DNA from: an uncultured Bacteroidales bacterium
GTDB taxonomy: Bacteria; Bacteroidota; Bacteroidia; Bacteroidales; Muribaculaceae
Direction: 5' to 3'
NCBI GenBank assembly: GCA_902779125.1
Contig: CACZAC010000021.1
Coordinates: forward strand, 22,977 to 86,976
DNA: 64,000 nucleotides
The position numbers and the translations under genes were made by a program. Below, piece after piece: positions 32,715 to 42,059 of the stretch. A model generated the notes under the pieces. The model was not told the origin of the DNA. It saw only the letters and a program-made list of their open reading frames with translations, and made no database searches. Every line of letters begins with the position of its first letter. The first letter of the stretch is position 1.

Positions 32715-35150
32715 CTAGTCGTATAAAGAGAGGATGGCATGCACGACTGCGTTTACATCGGCGATATTGAGCTCGCCGTCGTTGTTGACGTCCATTGTTA
32801 TGTCTTGGGAATTCAACAGGATGGCTTTGACGATTGCATTGACATCGGCAATAGTGACCTCGCCGTCGTCGTTCAGGTCGCCAGTGAGCTGCACATGATT
32901 CTTGATTTCTGTCACATGAAGCAGAGGTCTGTCATTAAACACGTTGAAAATGAATCCCTTGACATCATATTGACTCCCTTTAACCATCGCGGACATGTCA
33001 ATTCCATAATTGTTGTAAATCTCCAACTCATTGCCATACTTATCTCCCATTTTGTAAAGCATATTGTAACTTTGATTTACAAAGGTTAAATTATTCAACT
33101 GGACATAGTGATGCGTCATGTCGCGTGCCTGTGCCACATTAACCACATGAGGCTGTACCAGTGCTCCATGGTCGATGGGCGACCAATCTCCGACCGGGAA
33201 AATGAGAGGAATTCTGGCACTCTTAGTCCAGTGGCAGAGGACGTTGTCGATAAGGTCTCCGTTGCTGAAAGTGCCGTTGATGCTTCCAGATACCATTTCA
33301 TCGACGCCATCGGCATCACGAACATACATCAGCATGCCCCACTGGTAGATTGCCCTAAGCGGCTGTACAAATCTTGCCACGACATTGCCTGGCAACTCAT
33401 ACAGTTCGCTAATTGTCCTCACCTCAACCGTATCCTGTGGCAGAATAGGCAGCAGTCGATAGTGGACTTCGCCGGCATCATCAGTATAGCTGTGCACAAT
33501 ACCGGTTAACTCGTGGTAATGCCCCGAGGACAGGGGCTGGTCAAACAGGTTATATCCCTTGCAGGCATCGCCAGTGGCATCGGTCAAGACGAAGTTCCGA
33601 TTGTTGATATCGCTTACCGTGACATCATTCATCACTACATAGTGCGCCCAAAAATCATGGTTAACATCTTGAATGGTAATCAGTTCGGGCTCAATTTCCA
33701 CATTTTGTATTGGTGACGATGTGATTTTAGGGGCATCAAAACGCACCTCGCCATCGACAGTGGCTTTGGTGACACTGTAGGATGAGGTGTTCATGACGTC
33801 ACCAGGGCACATGGGAGGTAATTCTCCATACAAGAGTCCATAGCCGGTAAAGTCCCTGGCAAATGTGTAAGAATCATGTTGGTAAAGGACGGTGGGTGTG
33901 AAATTGATAGTGAATTGTTTTCCGTCCGCCACTTGGCTATAGTCAGTCCCAAGCCCCTTGCGGTCAGGTTTATCGGTCAAGAACACGAAACCAGGGGCAA
34001 CCACGATGGCATATTCGTCGGCTGGAACCGGAGGATCATCATCTATCACCATAGGGAAATAGAAATTCTGATAAATCGTACAGGTGTTGCCGTCCTGGTC
34101 AACAAGCGTTTTACCGCCTCTCCAAACCACCTGACGGAGGATGACAAAATGGCCTAAATGGCGTGTGTCGATTTGAGGAATCGAAATCTCCTCGGCCTCA
34201 AGCTCCTCATATCCGATAATGTTTCTATAGTTTGAAACATTTTCAAGCGCAGGCAAAGAATAATCTTGATGTTCAGCTACTGTGGCCGTCACATTGCCAC
34301 CTGAGATGATATCTCCCTGATGCAGGCCAGACTCTGGCAAAAGAAATGCAGCATAACCCGTCTTGTCTTTCACAAAGACAAACTCTTGGTCAGTTGCCAG
34401 TACCGTCATGTCGTGATGCAGGGTAAGCGTTGTTCCAATGGGCGATATCGCGGCTTCGCCCAAGCCGCCTGTCCTGTCGATGAAGGTATAGGTGCGTGAA
34501 ACCACATCGCTGACCTGACCGCCTCGCACAGTGATAGCCTTGACAGTAGTCGTTTTTCTCAGGATAAACGGTGAAGTATATTTTTTAGAATTTGGTGTGG
34601 GATTGGTGCCATCAAGTGTATAGCGAATCGAGGCGTTGTCTGTTGTGCACCACATGGACACTTCCAATTCGTCATAAATATCACCTTCGTCACTGGGGAG
34701 AATGTGCGGCGCACTGAGCGAGTCGCCATTTATAGTCACTGTTATTTGGGCAATCCTCACTTGTTTATTGGGCGCTGTGAAGACGATGCTCGCTTCGTTG
34801 CCCGTCCACAAGCCGTCGTTGTTGTTGGCGACATAATTGCCGACGTCAGCGGTCAGGTAAACGGGAGAATACTGCTGATCGGTCGATGAGACGGGACAGT
34901 CCATCTGCACCGAGGTAATCACGCTCTCTTGTGCAGTGATTGTACAGGTACTGCCTGGAAACATCACATAATAAGCGAATAATGACGCAGCACCAGACAT
35001 AGTAAGTTTAACACCCTCTTTCTCAATGACATAGGGATTATCGACAGAGAGAACATCCACCCGAGGGTTAAACGTAACAGTCCTTGCGAGAACAGTTCCC
35101 GCAAACATACACAGAAACAAGGCAGACAACAAACGATTCATAATAGTCAT
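32715..35150 (-). CDS. Large secreted multidomain protein with dockerin-like tail
   Basis: 811 residues. Start at 35150 or 35141; both keep the signal peptide MNRLLSALFLCMFAGTVLA. A chitobiase/hexosaminidase C-terminal-like domain (about 155-225) shows IRYTLDGTNPTPNSKKYTSP and TTTVKAITVRGG. The long middle part repeats beta-rich OB-like segments (IVLRQVVWRGGK, YVVMNDVTVSDINNRNFVL, YVQLNNLTFVNQS). Two dockerin type I-like loops close it: GDLNDDGEVTIADVNAIV and MDVNNDGELNIADVNAVV. No catalytic domain is recognisable, so a scaffold or binding role is possible. It begins 45 bp after ruvC on the same strand. Confidence 0.82.
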   Translation of the reverse strand: MTIMNRLLSALFLCMFAGTVLARTVTFNPRVDVLSVDNPYVIEKEGVKLTMSGAASLFAYYVMFPGSTCTITAQESVITSVQMDCPVSSTDQQYSPVYLTADVGNYVANNNDGLWTGNEASIVFTAPNKQVRIAQITVTINGDSLSAPHILPSDEGDIYDELEVSMWCTTDNASIRYTLDGTNPTPNSKKYTSPFILRKTTTVKAITVRGGQVSDVVSRTYTFIDRTGGLGEAAISPIGTTLTLHHDMTVLATDQEFVFVKDKTGYAAFLLPESGLHQGDIISGGNVTATVAEHQDYSLPALENVSNYRNIIGYEELEAEEISIPQIDTRHLGHFVILRQVVWRGGKTLVDQDGNTCTIYQNFYFPMVIDDDPPVPADEYAIVVAPGFVFLTDKPDRKGLGTDYSQVADGKQFTINFTPTVLYQHDSYTFARDFTGYGLLYGELPPMCPGDVMNTSSYSVTKATVDGEVRFDAPKITSSPIQNVEIEPELITIQDVNHDFWAHYVVMNDVTVSDINNRNFVLTDATGDACKGYNLFDQPLSSGHYHELTGIVHSYTDDAGEVHYRLLPILPQDTVEVRTISELYELPGNVVARFVQPLRAIYQWGMLMYVRDADGVDEMVSGSINGTFSNGDLIDNVLCHWTKSARIPLIFPVGDWSPIDHGALVQPHVVNVAQARDMTHHYVQLNNLTFVNQSYNMLYKMGDKYGNELEIYNNYGIDMSAMVKGSQYDVKGFIFNVFNDRPLLHVTEIKNHVQLTGDLNDDGEVTIADVNAIVKAILLNSQDITMDVNNDGELNIADVNAVVHAILSLYD

Positions 35151-35195
35151 ATTTTAAAATTATTACCTTTTTCCTCTAAAATGCCGCTCAAGAAT

Positions 35196-35762
35196 TTATT
35201 TCTTGACGCGGTCGGGGTGCTGTGCGATGAAGGATTTCCAGGATTTTGAGCCCTTGCCCTGGAAGGGCTTGTTGCGCTCGTAGAAGTGGCAAAGCGCTGC
35301 CGCGAGGGCATCGGTGGCGTCGAGCAGTGCTGGCATCTGAGCCTCGTCGATGCCCAGGGTGCGCTGGAGCATCATCGCCACCTGCTCCTTGCTGGCTGCA
35401 CCGTTGCCAGTGATTGCCATCTTGATTTTGCGGGGCTCATACTCGGCAATGGGTATCTCGCGGTTGAGAGCTGCGACCATCGCAACACCCTGCGCACGCC
35501 CCAACTTGAGCATCGACTGGACGTTCTTGCCGTAGAAAGGCGCCTCGATTGCCATCTCGTCGGGGAGGTACTCATCGATGACACCGCTCACGCGCTCGTA
35601 GATGTGCCTGAGGCGCATGTAGTGGTCCTCCATGCGGCTCAACTGCAAGACGCCCATGACGATGAGTTGCGGCTTCTTGCCATTGACACCCAGCAGCGCA
35701 TAACCCATGACGTTGGTGCCCGGGTCGATGCCGATGATGATATTCTCAAACTCCCTCTCCAT
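35196..35762 (-). CDS. ruvC: Crossover junction endodeoxyribonuclease RuvC
   Basis: 188 residues, the usual length. RuvC cuts Holliday junctions symmetrically in the RuvABC complex. The RNase H-like acidic residues are all present: Asp13 (GIDPGT), Glu73 ([10 protein letters not shown]), Asp148 and Asp151 ([15 protein letters not shown]), matching E. coli Asp7, Glu66, Asp138 and Asp141. The region [16 protein letters not shown] is also diagnostic. It has its own promoter immediately upstream, overlapping the terminator of the amylase gene. The dockerin protein gene follows. Confidence 0.95.
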   Translation of the reverse strand: MEREFENIIIGIDPGTNVMGYALLGVNGKKPQLIVMGVLQLSRMEDHYMRLRHIYERVSGVIDEYLPDEMAIEAPFYGKNVQSMLKLGRAQGVAMVAALNREIPIAEYEPRKIKMAITGNGAASKEQVAMMLQRTLGIDEAQMPALLDATDALAAALCHFYERNKPFQGKGSKSWKSFIAQHPDRVKK

Positions 35763-35769
35763 CGTTGCG

Positions 35770-35800
35770 CAAAATTACAATTTTTCTGGTAAAAAAACAA
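35770..35800 (-). promoter_or_regulatory. Promoter of ruvC
   Basis: Minus-strand TAATTTTG (35770-35777) with TTG 20 bp upstream (35798-35800). The -7 box lies only 8 bp from the ATG, so the transcript would be nearly leaderless. Confidence 0.55.
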
Positions 35801-35850
35801 CAATGGCCACGGATGAATCATCAGAAACCTGAAAGACCCACCCGTGGCCA
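35791..35850 (-). terminator. Terminator of the alpha-amylase gene
   Basis: TGGCCACGGA (35804-35813) pairs with CCCGTGGCCA (35841-35850) over a 27-base loop; on the minus strand TTGTTGTTTTTTT follows. It lies just after the amylase stop and overlaps the ruvC promoter. Confidence 0.7.
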
Positions 35851-35864
35851 CGGTTGCTTATCGA

Positions 35865-38800
35865 TTACCACTTATTGGAGAGGAGGTAATCAACGAGGGT
35901 TGTCACATCGCCGATGTCCAAGAGGTTATTCTGGTCACAATCGGCATTTGCCAGATTGATGGCCGTTGAATCACCATTCAACAGATAGTCGATGATTTCG
36001 GTTACATCGATGATGTCAATGTCACCATCCTCGTTCACGTCACCCCTGACGACGGTGACCGGCTCGGTCCACTTCTCGACAACGAGAACGCGTCGTGACA
36101 GATAGAACGTGAGGTTGTACTTGCCAGTGCGAATCCTGAAGGAATTGGTGCCAGGCACCACGCTCAACTCGGTGCCCAGACGGGCATCGTTGATGAGGAA
36201 GTTGTTGCTGGTAGCGCCCATTCGGTCATTGGCAATCTCGTCCCAAGTGCTTCCCAGCGCGGTGGAGAAGCTGAAGTAGCTGTAGCCACCATAAGGATCG
36301 ACAAAGTCGATGGTGGCGGTGTACTTCTCACCATTGGTGGTGGTCATCTCATAGCCGTTGCTGGGAGACCATCCTGCAGAGTTGATGTTACCGAGGACAT
36401 AAACCTTGTCATAGCTAGCTGCGCCGGCACCGGCATATTTCTCGGTCACGTCGAGATAGGTGTCGGTAGCGGGGTAGTTGTAGGTTGACAGGTCGCTGTT
36501 GGGATAGATGAAGAAGGCATCGCGCGTCACGGTGATGGTTGATGTCTGCTTCTCGAAGCCGCCAGTACCGGTGTTGAAGATGAGCGATACCTCGCTGGCA
36601 TCGACATGGAGACGATTCCACTCGATGTCGTTGACGGTCACCTTTTCAAGGCTGGAGATAGCCTTACCAGGCCAAGTGCTGCCCGTCACGCTGCCCTCGC
36701 TTGTCCAAGCCCAAATGTTGGCGCTGCTCGACGAAGACCTCACATAGATGTCGATGCCCGTCGTTGCAGCATCGGTGATGGTGTAGGTGTAGTTCTCGAT
36801 ATTCTCGACCTGGTTGCCGTTGAGGACACCCACCTTGAGGGTGGTGTTCTCGGTAAAGGTCATCGAGGTCGAGGAAGTAATCGTGGTGCTGGAAACCGTA
36901 GGCTCGCTGCCATCGGTGGTATAGACGAGGGTCGTACCGCTCTTGCTGGGAGCGACGGTGAGCGTCACATTGCCCACATAGTTGCCAGCAGGCTTGTTGA
37001 CCACGGGATAGCCCAGAATGCTGCCATCCTTGCCCACGTGCTGCCAGTCGATGCCGTTGCTGATGAACAGGTTGTATCCGTCACCGCCCTGGACCAAGGT
37101 ATAGCCCGCCGGGGTGCCGTTGAAGACAGCACCGCCCACCTGCAGATAGAGGTTGCCGCGCGTGCCCTGGGTTTCCAGGATGTAACCGCCGCTGCTCTCC
37201 TGCTGCGTGAGGATGGCGCTCTGGTTGTGTACGCCAGCAGCGCGACGCGCCTTGATGCAGTTGTTGATTTCGTCGGTATAGACGAGGTAGTGCTTGTAGA
37301 AGATGCACGGGGTGCCCGGCATCGTCAGGATGAAGGCATTGGCCGGCATGATGTTGGTCTTGAGGCAGTCATAGTTGGAGCTTTGACCCGTGTCATGATT
37401 GTCGACGAAGGTCACCGAGTAGCGCTGGTAGTTGGGGTCAGCAGCCAAGCCCTTGTCATTCAAGGCGCTCCAGTTGCCAGCAGCAAAGGCGCTCTGCATC
37501 GGGTACTTCAGTGCGAAGTCGAAGACGGCGGTCTGGATGCGTCCGTCCTGCTTGGTCTCGTTCAGCCACCAGCGGAGGGTCTCGGCGTTGCCGTCCCAGT
37601 ACTCACCCACCGAGAACGTGGGCTGGCTTGCCTGGTTGTACAGACCGACGTAGTAGCCTGCATAGCCCTTGCACATATCGTAGCGGAAGCCGTCGTAGCC
37701 GAGTTCCTTCATCAGGTACTGCTGGTAGGTCTTGACGTTCTTCTGCACATTGGCGCTGGTGTGGTCCAGGTCACGGCTGCCGTCAAAGTCCTCGCCCTCG
37801 TCGGCAGCCCCCGTTGCTGCATAGCCAGAGCCGACGCACTCGTCGGTGCGGCAGATGTCGGCAAGTGACCAGGTCATGCTGTAGGTATCACACGTGACGG
37901 GACCGGTAACGGTCTCGTTGGCGAAGTCCACCCAACCGGTCTTGCCGCTCTTGTGGTTGATGACCATATCCATGAGGACACTGGTGTTGTGCTGGTGGAA
38001 GACATCAATCATCTCGCGCAACTGAGACTCGGTGCCGAAGCAGGAGTTGTGCTTGAGCCAGTAAACGGGCATGTAACCCATGCTCTGCCCTACTCCATTG
38101 GCATCGACGCTGCCCGAGTTGGGAACCCACATCACATCGAAGTACTGACCCAGTTCCTGAGCCTCGTCGGTCAACGTGGACCAGCGCGTAGCCTTGTAGC
38201 TGTCCCAATAGAAGCCCTGAAGCATGACACCGCCATACATCGCGGGCCATCCCTTGCCAGCCACGGGACCGCCACCTCCGTCACGCGTGATGACACAAGT
38301 GTGGTCGTTCACGTTCACCGTGATGGTATAGGTGCCAGCGGGGATGCGGAATGCCACATCGATGTTCTCGCCGAACTGGTTCAAAGGAATGGTCTGTCCC
38401 AAGGTGGAAGAAGTTACCCAGTAGTTGCCCTCGCTCACGGGTGTGAGACGATAGGACTGGATAGAGGCCCAATCCTCGCTGCTGGCCGATAACTTGGTCG
38501 TGAAGGAGAAGTAGCTTACACTGGCATCCTCTTCGGACCACTCGCCGTTGAAAGTCACCTGAGAGGTGAAGATGTTGCCGTCGGTGGTGGTCATTTCCAC
38601 ACCATGTGACGGATCCCAGCTGTTGCCTTCGGCCTCGCCCAGAATGTAGAGGTGACCTGTCACGGGATTGACGGGGCCGCCACCGCTCTCATTGAAAATC
38701 CTGAAACGCTTGTTGATTGTGTCGAAGGTGAAGGTGTAGCTTGAACCGTTGCCCGTGAAGTAGTAAGCGCCGGCGCTACTCTTCTGGGTCGAAATCCAGG

Positions 38801-39095
38801 TGTCATTGGCCGAAACCGCCTGGTCGGTGCCATTGGGGCCATAACGATAGTTGTTGTTGAAGGTGTCCCAATCATCAGTTGATGAGGCCTGGTTGTCGGC
38901 AAAGACAAAATAGACCGTTCCGCTGATGGTTGTCGTCAGATTGTAGGTGCCGTCAGCCTTGGCATTCATGCGGACACCGCCGGCAGGGTTCCATCCGCCA
39001 AAGGGTCCATCGCCCACGATGAACATCTGGGCACTGGCTTGCAGCGTCAATAATGATACTGCAAGTGCTAGAAAAAATGTAAACGTTTTTTTCAT
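35865..39095 (-). CDS. Secreted modular alpha-amylase (GH13) with starch-binding modules and dockerin-like tail
   Basis: 1076 residues. The signal peptide is followed by two SusE/F-like modules (about 22-135 and 145-275) with FIVGDGPFGGWNPAGG and LYILGEAEGNSWDPSHG starts. The GH13 catalytic part (about 282-640) has DMVINHKSG, GFRYDMCKG (nucleophile Asp near 473), SVGEYWDG (acid Glu near 497) and TFVDNHDTG (Asp near 565). Next come a chitobiase-C-like domain (TLVYTTDGSEPTVSST), a CBM26-like module (IYVRSSSSSANIWAWTSEG), another SusE-like module, and a dockerin-like pair (GDVNEDGDIDIIDV, ADCDQNNLLDIGDV). It should degrade starch or glycogen outside the cell. No susC/D genes accompany it. Confidence 0.93.
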   Translation of the reverse strand: MKKTFTFFLALAVSLLTLQASAQMFIVGDGPFGGWNPAGGVRMNAKADGTYNLTTTISGTVYFVFADNQASSTDDWDTFNNNYRYGPNGTDQAVSANDTWISTQKSSAGAYYFTGNGSSYTFTFDTINKRFRIFNESGGGPVNPVTGHLYILGEAEGNSWDPSHGVEMTTTDGNIFTSQVTFNGEWSEEDASVSYFSFTTKLSASSEDWASIQSYRLTPVSEGNYWVTSSTLGQTIPLNQFGENIDVAFRIPAGTYTITVNVNDHTCVITRDGGGGPVAGKGWPAMYGGVMLQGFYWDSYKATRWSTLTDEAQELGQYFDVMWVPNSGSVDANGVGQSMGYMPVYWLKHNSCFGTESQLREMIDVFHQHNTSVLMDMVINHKSGKTGWVDFANETVTGPVTCDTYSMTWSLADICRTDECVGSGYAATGAADEGEDFDGSRDLDHTSANVQKNVKTYQQYLMKELGYDGFRYDMCKGYAGYYVGLYNQASQPTFSVGEYWDGNAETLRWWLNETKQDGRIQTAVFDFALKYPMQSAFAAGNWSALNDKGLAADPNYQRYSVTFVDNHDTGQSSNYDCLKTNIMPANAFILTMPGTPCIFYKHYLVYTDEINNCIKARRAAGVHNQSAILTQQESSGGYILETQGTRGNLYLQVGGAVFNGTPAGYTLVQGGDGYNLFISNGIDWQHVGKDGSILGYPVVNKPAGNYVGNVTLTVAPSKSGTTLVYTTDGSEPTVSSTTITSSTSMTFTENTTLKVGVLNGNQVENIENYTYTITDAATTGIDIYVRSSSSSANIWAWTSEGSVTGSTWPGKAISSLEKVTVNDIEWNRLHVDASEVSLIFNTGTGGFEKQTSTITVTRDAFFIYPNSDLSTYNYPATDTYLDVTEKYAGAGAASYDKVYVLGNINSAGWSPSNGYEMTTTNGEKYTATIDFVDPYGGYSYFSFSTALGSTWDEIANDRMGATSNNFLINDARLGTELSVVPGTNSFRIRTGKYNLTFYLSRRVLVVEKWTEPVTVVRGDVNEDGDIDIIDVTEIIDYLLNGDSTAINLANADCDQNNLLDIGDVTTLVDYLLSNKW

Positions 39096-39273
39096 ATCCT
39101 GAAGTTTTTAAGTTATGGTTTGAATTGCTTGGTTATTCAGATGGCGGTAGACCATAGCAGCGCATGATGGTCCCTTTGATGTGTCCAAAATTAGTGATTC
39201 TTGCCCACATTATTATAAATACCAGTGGCAGCAGCTAGTAAAAATCAACGCAAACGATTGCACGTAATGATGT

Positions 39274-39308
39274 AGTTAATAGTTAATAGTTAATAGTTGA
39301 TAGTTGAG
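39274..39308 (+). repeat. Tandem heptamer repeat AGTTAAT x5
   Basis: Five 7-bp units: three AGTTAAT, then AGTTGAT and AGTTGAG. They lie immediately before hairpin repeat array 4 in the amylase-HAD phosphatase gap. Confidence 0.8.
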
Positions 39309-39310
39309 TT

Positions 39311-39510
39311 ATGGCGGCAGAGCCGCTGCCCACGGGACATGCTGCTCTTGGGGCCGCGGCGGGAGCCGCGGCATAGGCGACCCTGACGCGCGGGGCAACC
39401 CTAATTGGGGCCGCGGCGGGAGTGGCGGCACAGGGGGACCCTGACGCGAGGGCAACCCTAATGGGGGCCGCGGCGGGAGCCGCGGCATAGGCGACCCTGA
39501 CGCGGGGGCT
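39311..39510 (+). repeat. GC-rich hairpin repeat array 4, head plus 3 units
   Basis: Head GGCGGC-AGA-GCCGCT and GCCCACGGGACAT (39313-39339), then units near 39350, 39407 and 39464, each with GCCGCGGC arms (the middle one broken to GTGGCGGC), CATAGGCGACCC and TGACGCG. It lies in the 507-bp divergent gap between the amylase and the HAD phosphatase; the rest of the gap holds heptamer repeats and a promoter. Confidence 0.85.
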
Positions 39511-39553
39511 GACGGCTGGCGGGGCTCTTATTGGGGGATTGTTGGGGATTTTT

Positions 39554-39585
39554 TGCATCTGTTGGAGAAAAGCAGTACCTTTGCG
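39554..39585 (+). promoter_or_regulatory. Promoter of the HAD phosphatase gene
   Basis: TTTG (39554-39557), a 20-bp spacer and TACCTTTG (39578-39585), followed by C. The extended AAAAGCAGTACCTTTGC is identical to that before tRNA-Val. The start ATG is 18 bp beyond the -7 box. Confidence 0.8.
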
Positions 39586-39602
39586 GATATTTTGAGAGAG
39601 AA

Positions 39603-40271
39603 ATGAAGAAGCTGGTGATATTTGACCTGGATGGGACGCTGCTCAACACGATAGAGGACTTGGGGCAGGCGGCGAACTATGCGCTGGAACGTAATGGCTA
39701 TGCTACTCACAGCATGGCGAGTTACCCGTATTTTGTGGGTAATGGCGTGCGAAGGCTGATGACGCGTGTGCTGCCTGAGGATGCCCGCGACGATGAGACG
39801 GTGGACAGGGTGCTGGGGGACTTCTTGGAGTACTATGATGAGCATTGCACTGACTACACGAAGCCTTATAATGGTATGCACGAGCTGCTTCAGGACCTGC
39901 GCGACCTGGGCGTGTCGATGGCTGTTGCGAGCAACAAGTATCAGAAGGCTGTGGATAAGATTATCCCGCACTTCTATCCTGACATTCCCTTTATTGCTGT
40001 CGAGGGCCACCGTGAGGGCGTTAACGTGAAGCCTGACCCGAGTGTTGTGTTTGCCATCCTTGCTAAGGCTAGAGTCGCCAAGGCCGACACGCTGTACATC
40101 GGTGACAGCGGTGTGGATATGGAAACTGCCCGTCGTGCGTGCATCGATTCGGTGGGCGTTACCTGGGGATTCCGCAGCAAGAAGGAACTGGTGGAATATT
40201 ACGCCAATGTCATCGTCAACAATCCTGTTGATATCTTGGGTATCGTTGAGAACGGGATTGGAATAGCTTAA
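39603..40271 (+). CDS. HAD superfamily phosphatase (phosphoglycolate phosphatase-like)
   Basis: 222 residues from the ATG at 39603, chosen because the HAD motif I follows at once (VIFDLDGTLLNT, Asp8 and Asp10) and because the promoter lies inside the upstream open frame. Motif II is VASNK, the motif III Lys is in VKPDPSVVF, and motif IV is YIGDSGVDMETA. An alpha-helical cap (about 15-80) of the Gph/PGMB type is inserted after motif I. It hydrolyses small phosphate esters; 2-phosphoglycolate is the usual guess for this subgroup but is not proven by sequence. A strong 15-bp inverted repeat follows the stop. Confidence 0.88.
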   Translation: MKKLVIFDLDGTLLNTIEDLGQAANYALERNGYATHSMASYPYFVGNGVRRLMTRVLPEDARDDETVDRVLGDFLEYYDEHCTDYTKPYNGMHELLQDLRDLGVSMAVASNKYQKAVDKIIPHFYPDIPFIAVEGHREGVNVKPDPSVVFAILAKARVAKADTLYIGDSGVDMETARRACIDSVGVTWGFRSKKELVEYYANVIVNNPVDILGIVENGIGIA

Positions 40272-40307
40272 TTCCATTTAAACGTGGTAAGGCACGTTTA
40301 AATGGAA
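40272..40307. repeat. Perfect 15-bp inverted repeat after the HAD gene
   Basis: TTCCATTTAAACGTG and its exact complement flank GTAAGG, starting at the stop codon of the HAD gene. No T-run follows, so it may be an RNA 3'-end structure rather than a classical terminator; a heptamer repeat follows directly. Confidence 0.75.
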
Positions 40308-40334
40308 GTTTAGAGTTTAGAGTTTAGGGTTTAG
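40307..40334 (+). repeat. Tandem heptamer repeat AGTTTAG x4
   Basis: Three AGTTTAG units and one GGTTTAG, directly after the inverted repeat and about 35 bp before the transporter ATG. Confidence 0.8.
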
Positions 40335-40367
40335 AGATAATTAGTGAATTGAAGCTTAAAAAAGGAT

Positions 40368-42053
40368 ATGGACTGGTTTACTGAATTATTTGTCGGGAAC
40401 AGTGTGGCACACACTTTGATTATCTATGCCATCGTGATTGCTATCGGCGTGATGCTGGGCAAAGTGAAAATCTTTGGTATCTCGCTTGGAGCGACCTTTG
40501 TGCTGTTTTGCGGTATCTTAGTGGGTCATCTGGGCGTAGAGGTGGACCATGCGACGCTCAAGTTCATCCAGGAGTTCGGTCTGATACTGTTTATCTTCTC
40601 GATTGGTCTGCAGGTGGGTCCGAGCTTTTTCTCGTCGTTCAAGCACGAGGGCATCCAGCTGAACGGTATCGCCATGCTTATCGTGGGTCTGAACGTCGCT
40701 GTAGCGTTTGCCATCTATTTTATTGCCGGCAACATCAGCATTACCGACCTGGTGGGCGTGATGAGCGGTGCTGTTACCAATACTCCCGGTCTGGGTGCTG
40801 CCCAGCAGGCCCTTATAGAGACGGTGGGCGATGGTGCCACTGAACTCAACGAGTCGATGTCGCTGGGCTATGCCGCAGCCTATCCGCTGGGCGTTGTGGG
40901 CATCATCCTGTCGATGGTGCTGCTGAAAATCATCTTCAAGATTAATGTCGAAAAAGAAGTGGATGACATCGAGCGCGAGAAGGAGGACAGCCAGCTGAAG
41001 CCCCACGTCATCACCTATCGGGTGACCAACAAGCTTATCTATGACATTCCCGTGACTCGGCTGCATGCCATCATCGACCGCAACTACACGATTTCACGCA
41101 TGAAACGTGAGGACGGTACTGTGGAGATTCCGCAGGGCGAGACCATCATCCGCAAGAATGACGTGCTGCGCATCGTGATGAGCGCTCACGACCAGGATAT
41201 GTTTGATGCCATTATCGGTCCGCATGAGGACTTTGACTGGCAGATGGAAACGTCCCCGAAGGGCATCGTGAGCAAGCGCATCGTCATCACCAACAATGAG
41301 CTTAACGGCAGGAAAATCGGTTCCATCCGCCTGCATGAGGGCTATAAGGTGAACGTCACGCGCGTCTATCGTGCCGGCGTGGAACTGCTCGCCAGCCCCA
41401 ACCTGTCGCTGCAAGTGGGCGACCGCTTGACAGTGGTGGGCCGTGAGGAGGACGTTGACCGCCTGGGCAAACGCATGGGCGACTCTTACAAGCGTCTGGA
41501 GCATCCCAACCTGTTCACGATGTTCATCGGCATCTTCCTGGGTATCATCGTGGGCTCCATTCCCATCATGTTACCGGGAATGTCGGTGCCCATGAAACTG
41601 GGTCTGGCAGGAGGACCGCTGATTGTCGCCATCCTTATTGGCCGCTACGGCTATAAAGCCCGACTTGTCACCTATACCAGCACTGCAGCCAGCTTGATGC
41701 TGCGAGAATTGGGCCTGTGCCTGTTCCTTGCATCGGTGGGTATTGCTGCCGGCGGCAAGTTTGTGTCGACTATCCTGAGTGCCAACGGTGCCATGTGGGT
41801 GCTGTATGGCTTCCTGATTACTATCATTCCGCTGATTATCGCTGTCATCGTGGCGCGTGGCAAACTGCACCTGAACTATTGCACGATCATGGGCGTTGTT
41901 GCCGGTGCAACTACCGACCCTCCTGCACTGGGCTATGCCAATAGCACTGCAGGTAATGACGCTCCCGCGGTGGCGTATGCGACGGTTTACCCGTTGACGA
42001 TGTTCATGAGGGTGCTGATTGCTGAATTGATAATTATCTTTGCTGTCGCTTGA
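40368..42053 (+). CDS. AAE family transporter (YidE/YbjL type, two TrkA-C domains)
   Basis: 561 residues. Two homologous membrane halves of about five helices each (20-190 and 385-560) flank two soluble TrkA-C/RCK-C-like domains (about 210-290 and 300-375; RKNDVLRIVMSAHDQ and LQVGDRLTVVGREEDVD). Each membrane half contains a SGAVTNTPGLGAAQQ or VAGATTDPPALGYANS motif, the duplicated signature of the aspartate:alanine exchanger family. Substrates of this clade are mostly unknown; dicarboxylates or amino acids are likely. It is separated from the HAD gene by repeats and seems independent. Confidence 0.9.
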   Translation: MDWFTELFVGNSVAHTLIIYAIVIAIGVMLGKVKIFGISLGATFVLFCGILVGHLGVEVDHATLKFIQEFGLILFIFSIGLQVGPSFFSSFKHEGIQLNGIAMLIVGLNVAVAFAIYFIAGNISITDLVGVMSGAVTNTPGLGAAQQALIETVGDGATELNESMSLGYAAAYPLGVVGIILSMVLLKIIFKINVEKEVDDIEREKEDSQLKPHVITYRVTNKLIYDIPVTRLHAIIDRNYTISRMKREDGTVEIPQGETIIRKNDVLRIVMSAHDQDMFDAIIGPHEDFDWQMETSPKGIVSKRIVITNNELNGRKIGSIRLHEGYKVNVTRVYRAGVELLASPNLSLQVGDRLTVVGREEDVDRLGKRMGDSYKRLEHPNLFTMFIGIFLGIIVGSIPIMLPGMSVPMKLGLAGGPLIVAILIGRYGYKARLVTYTSTAASLMLRELGLCLFLASVGIAAGGKFVSTILSANGAMWVLYGFLITIIPLIIAVIVARGKLHLNYCTIMGVVAGATTDPPALGYANSTAGNDAPAVAYATVYPLTMFMRVLIAELIIIFAVA

Positions 42054-42059
42054 CGGGGT

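Noticed and set aside
36606-37868. 420-codon open frame opposite the amylase
   Set aside because: The amylase frame contains all GH13 catalytic motifs; the antisense frame has none and no ribosomal or promoter context.
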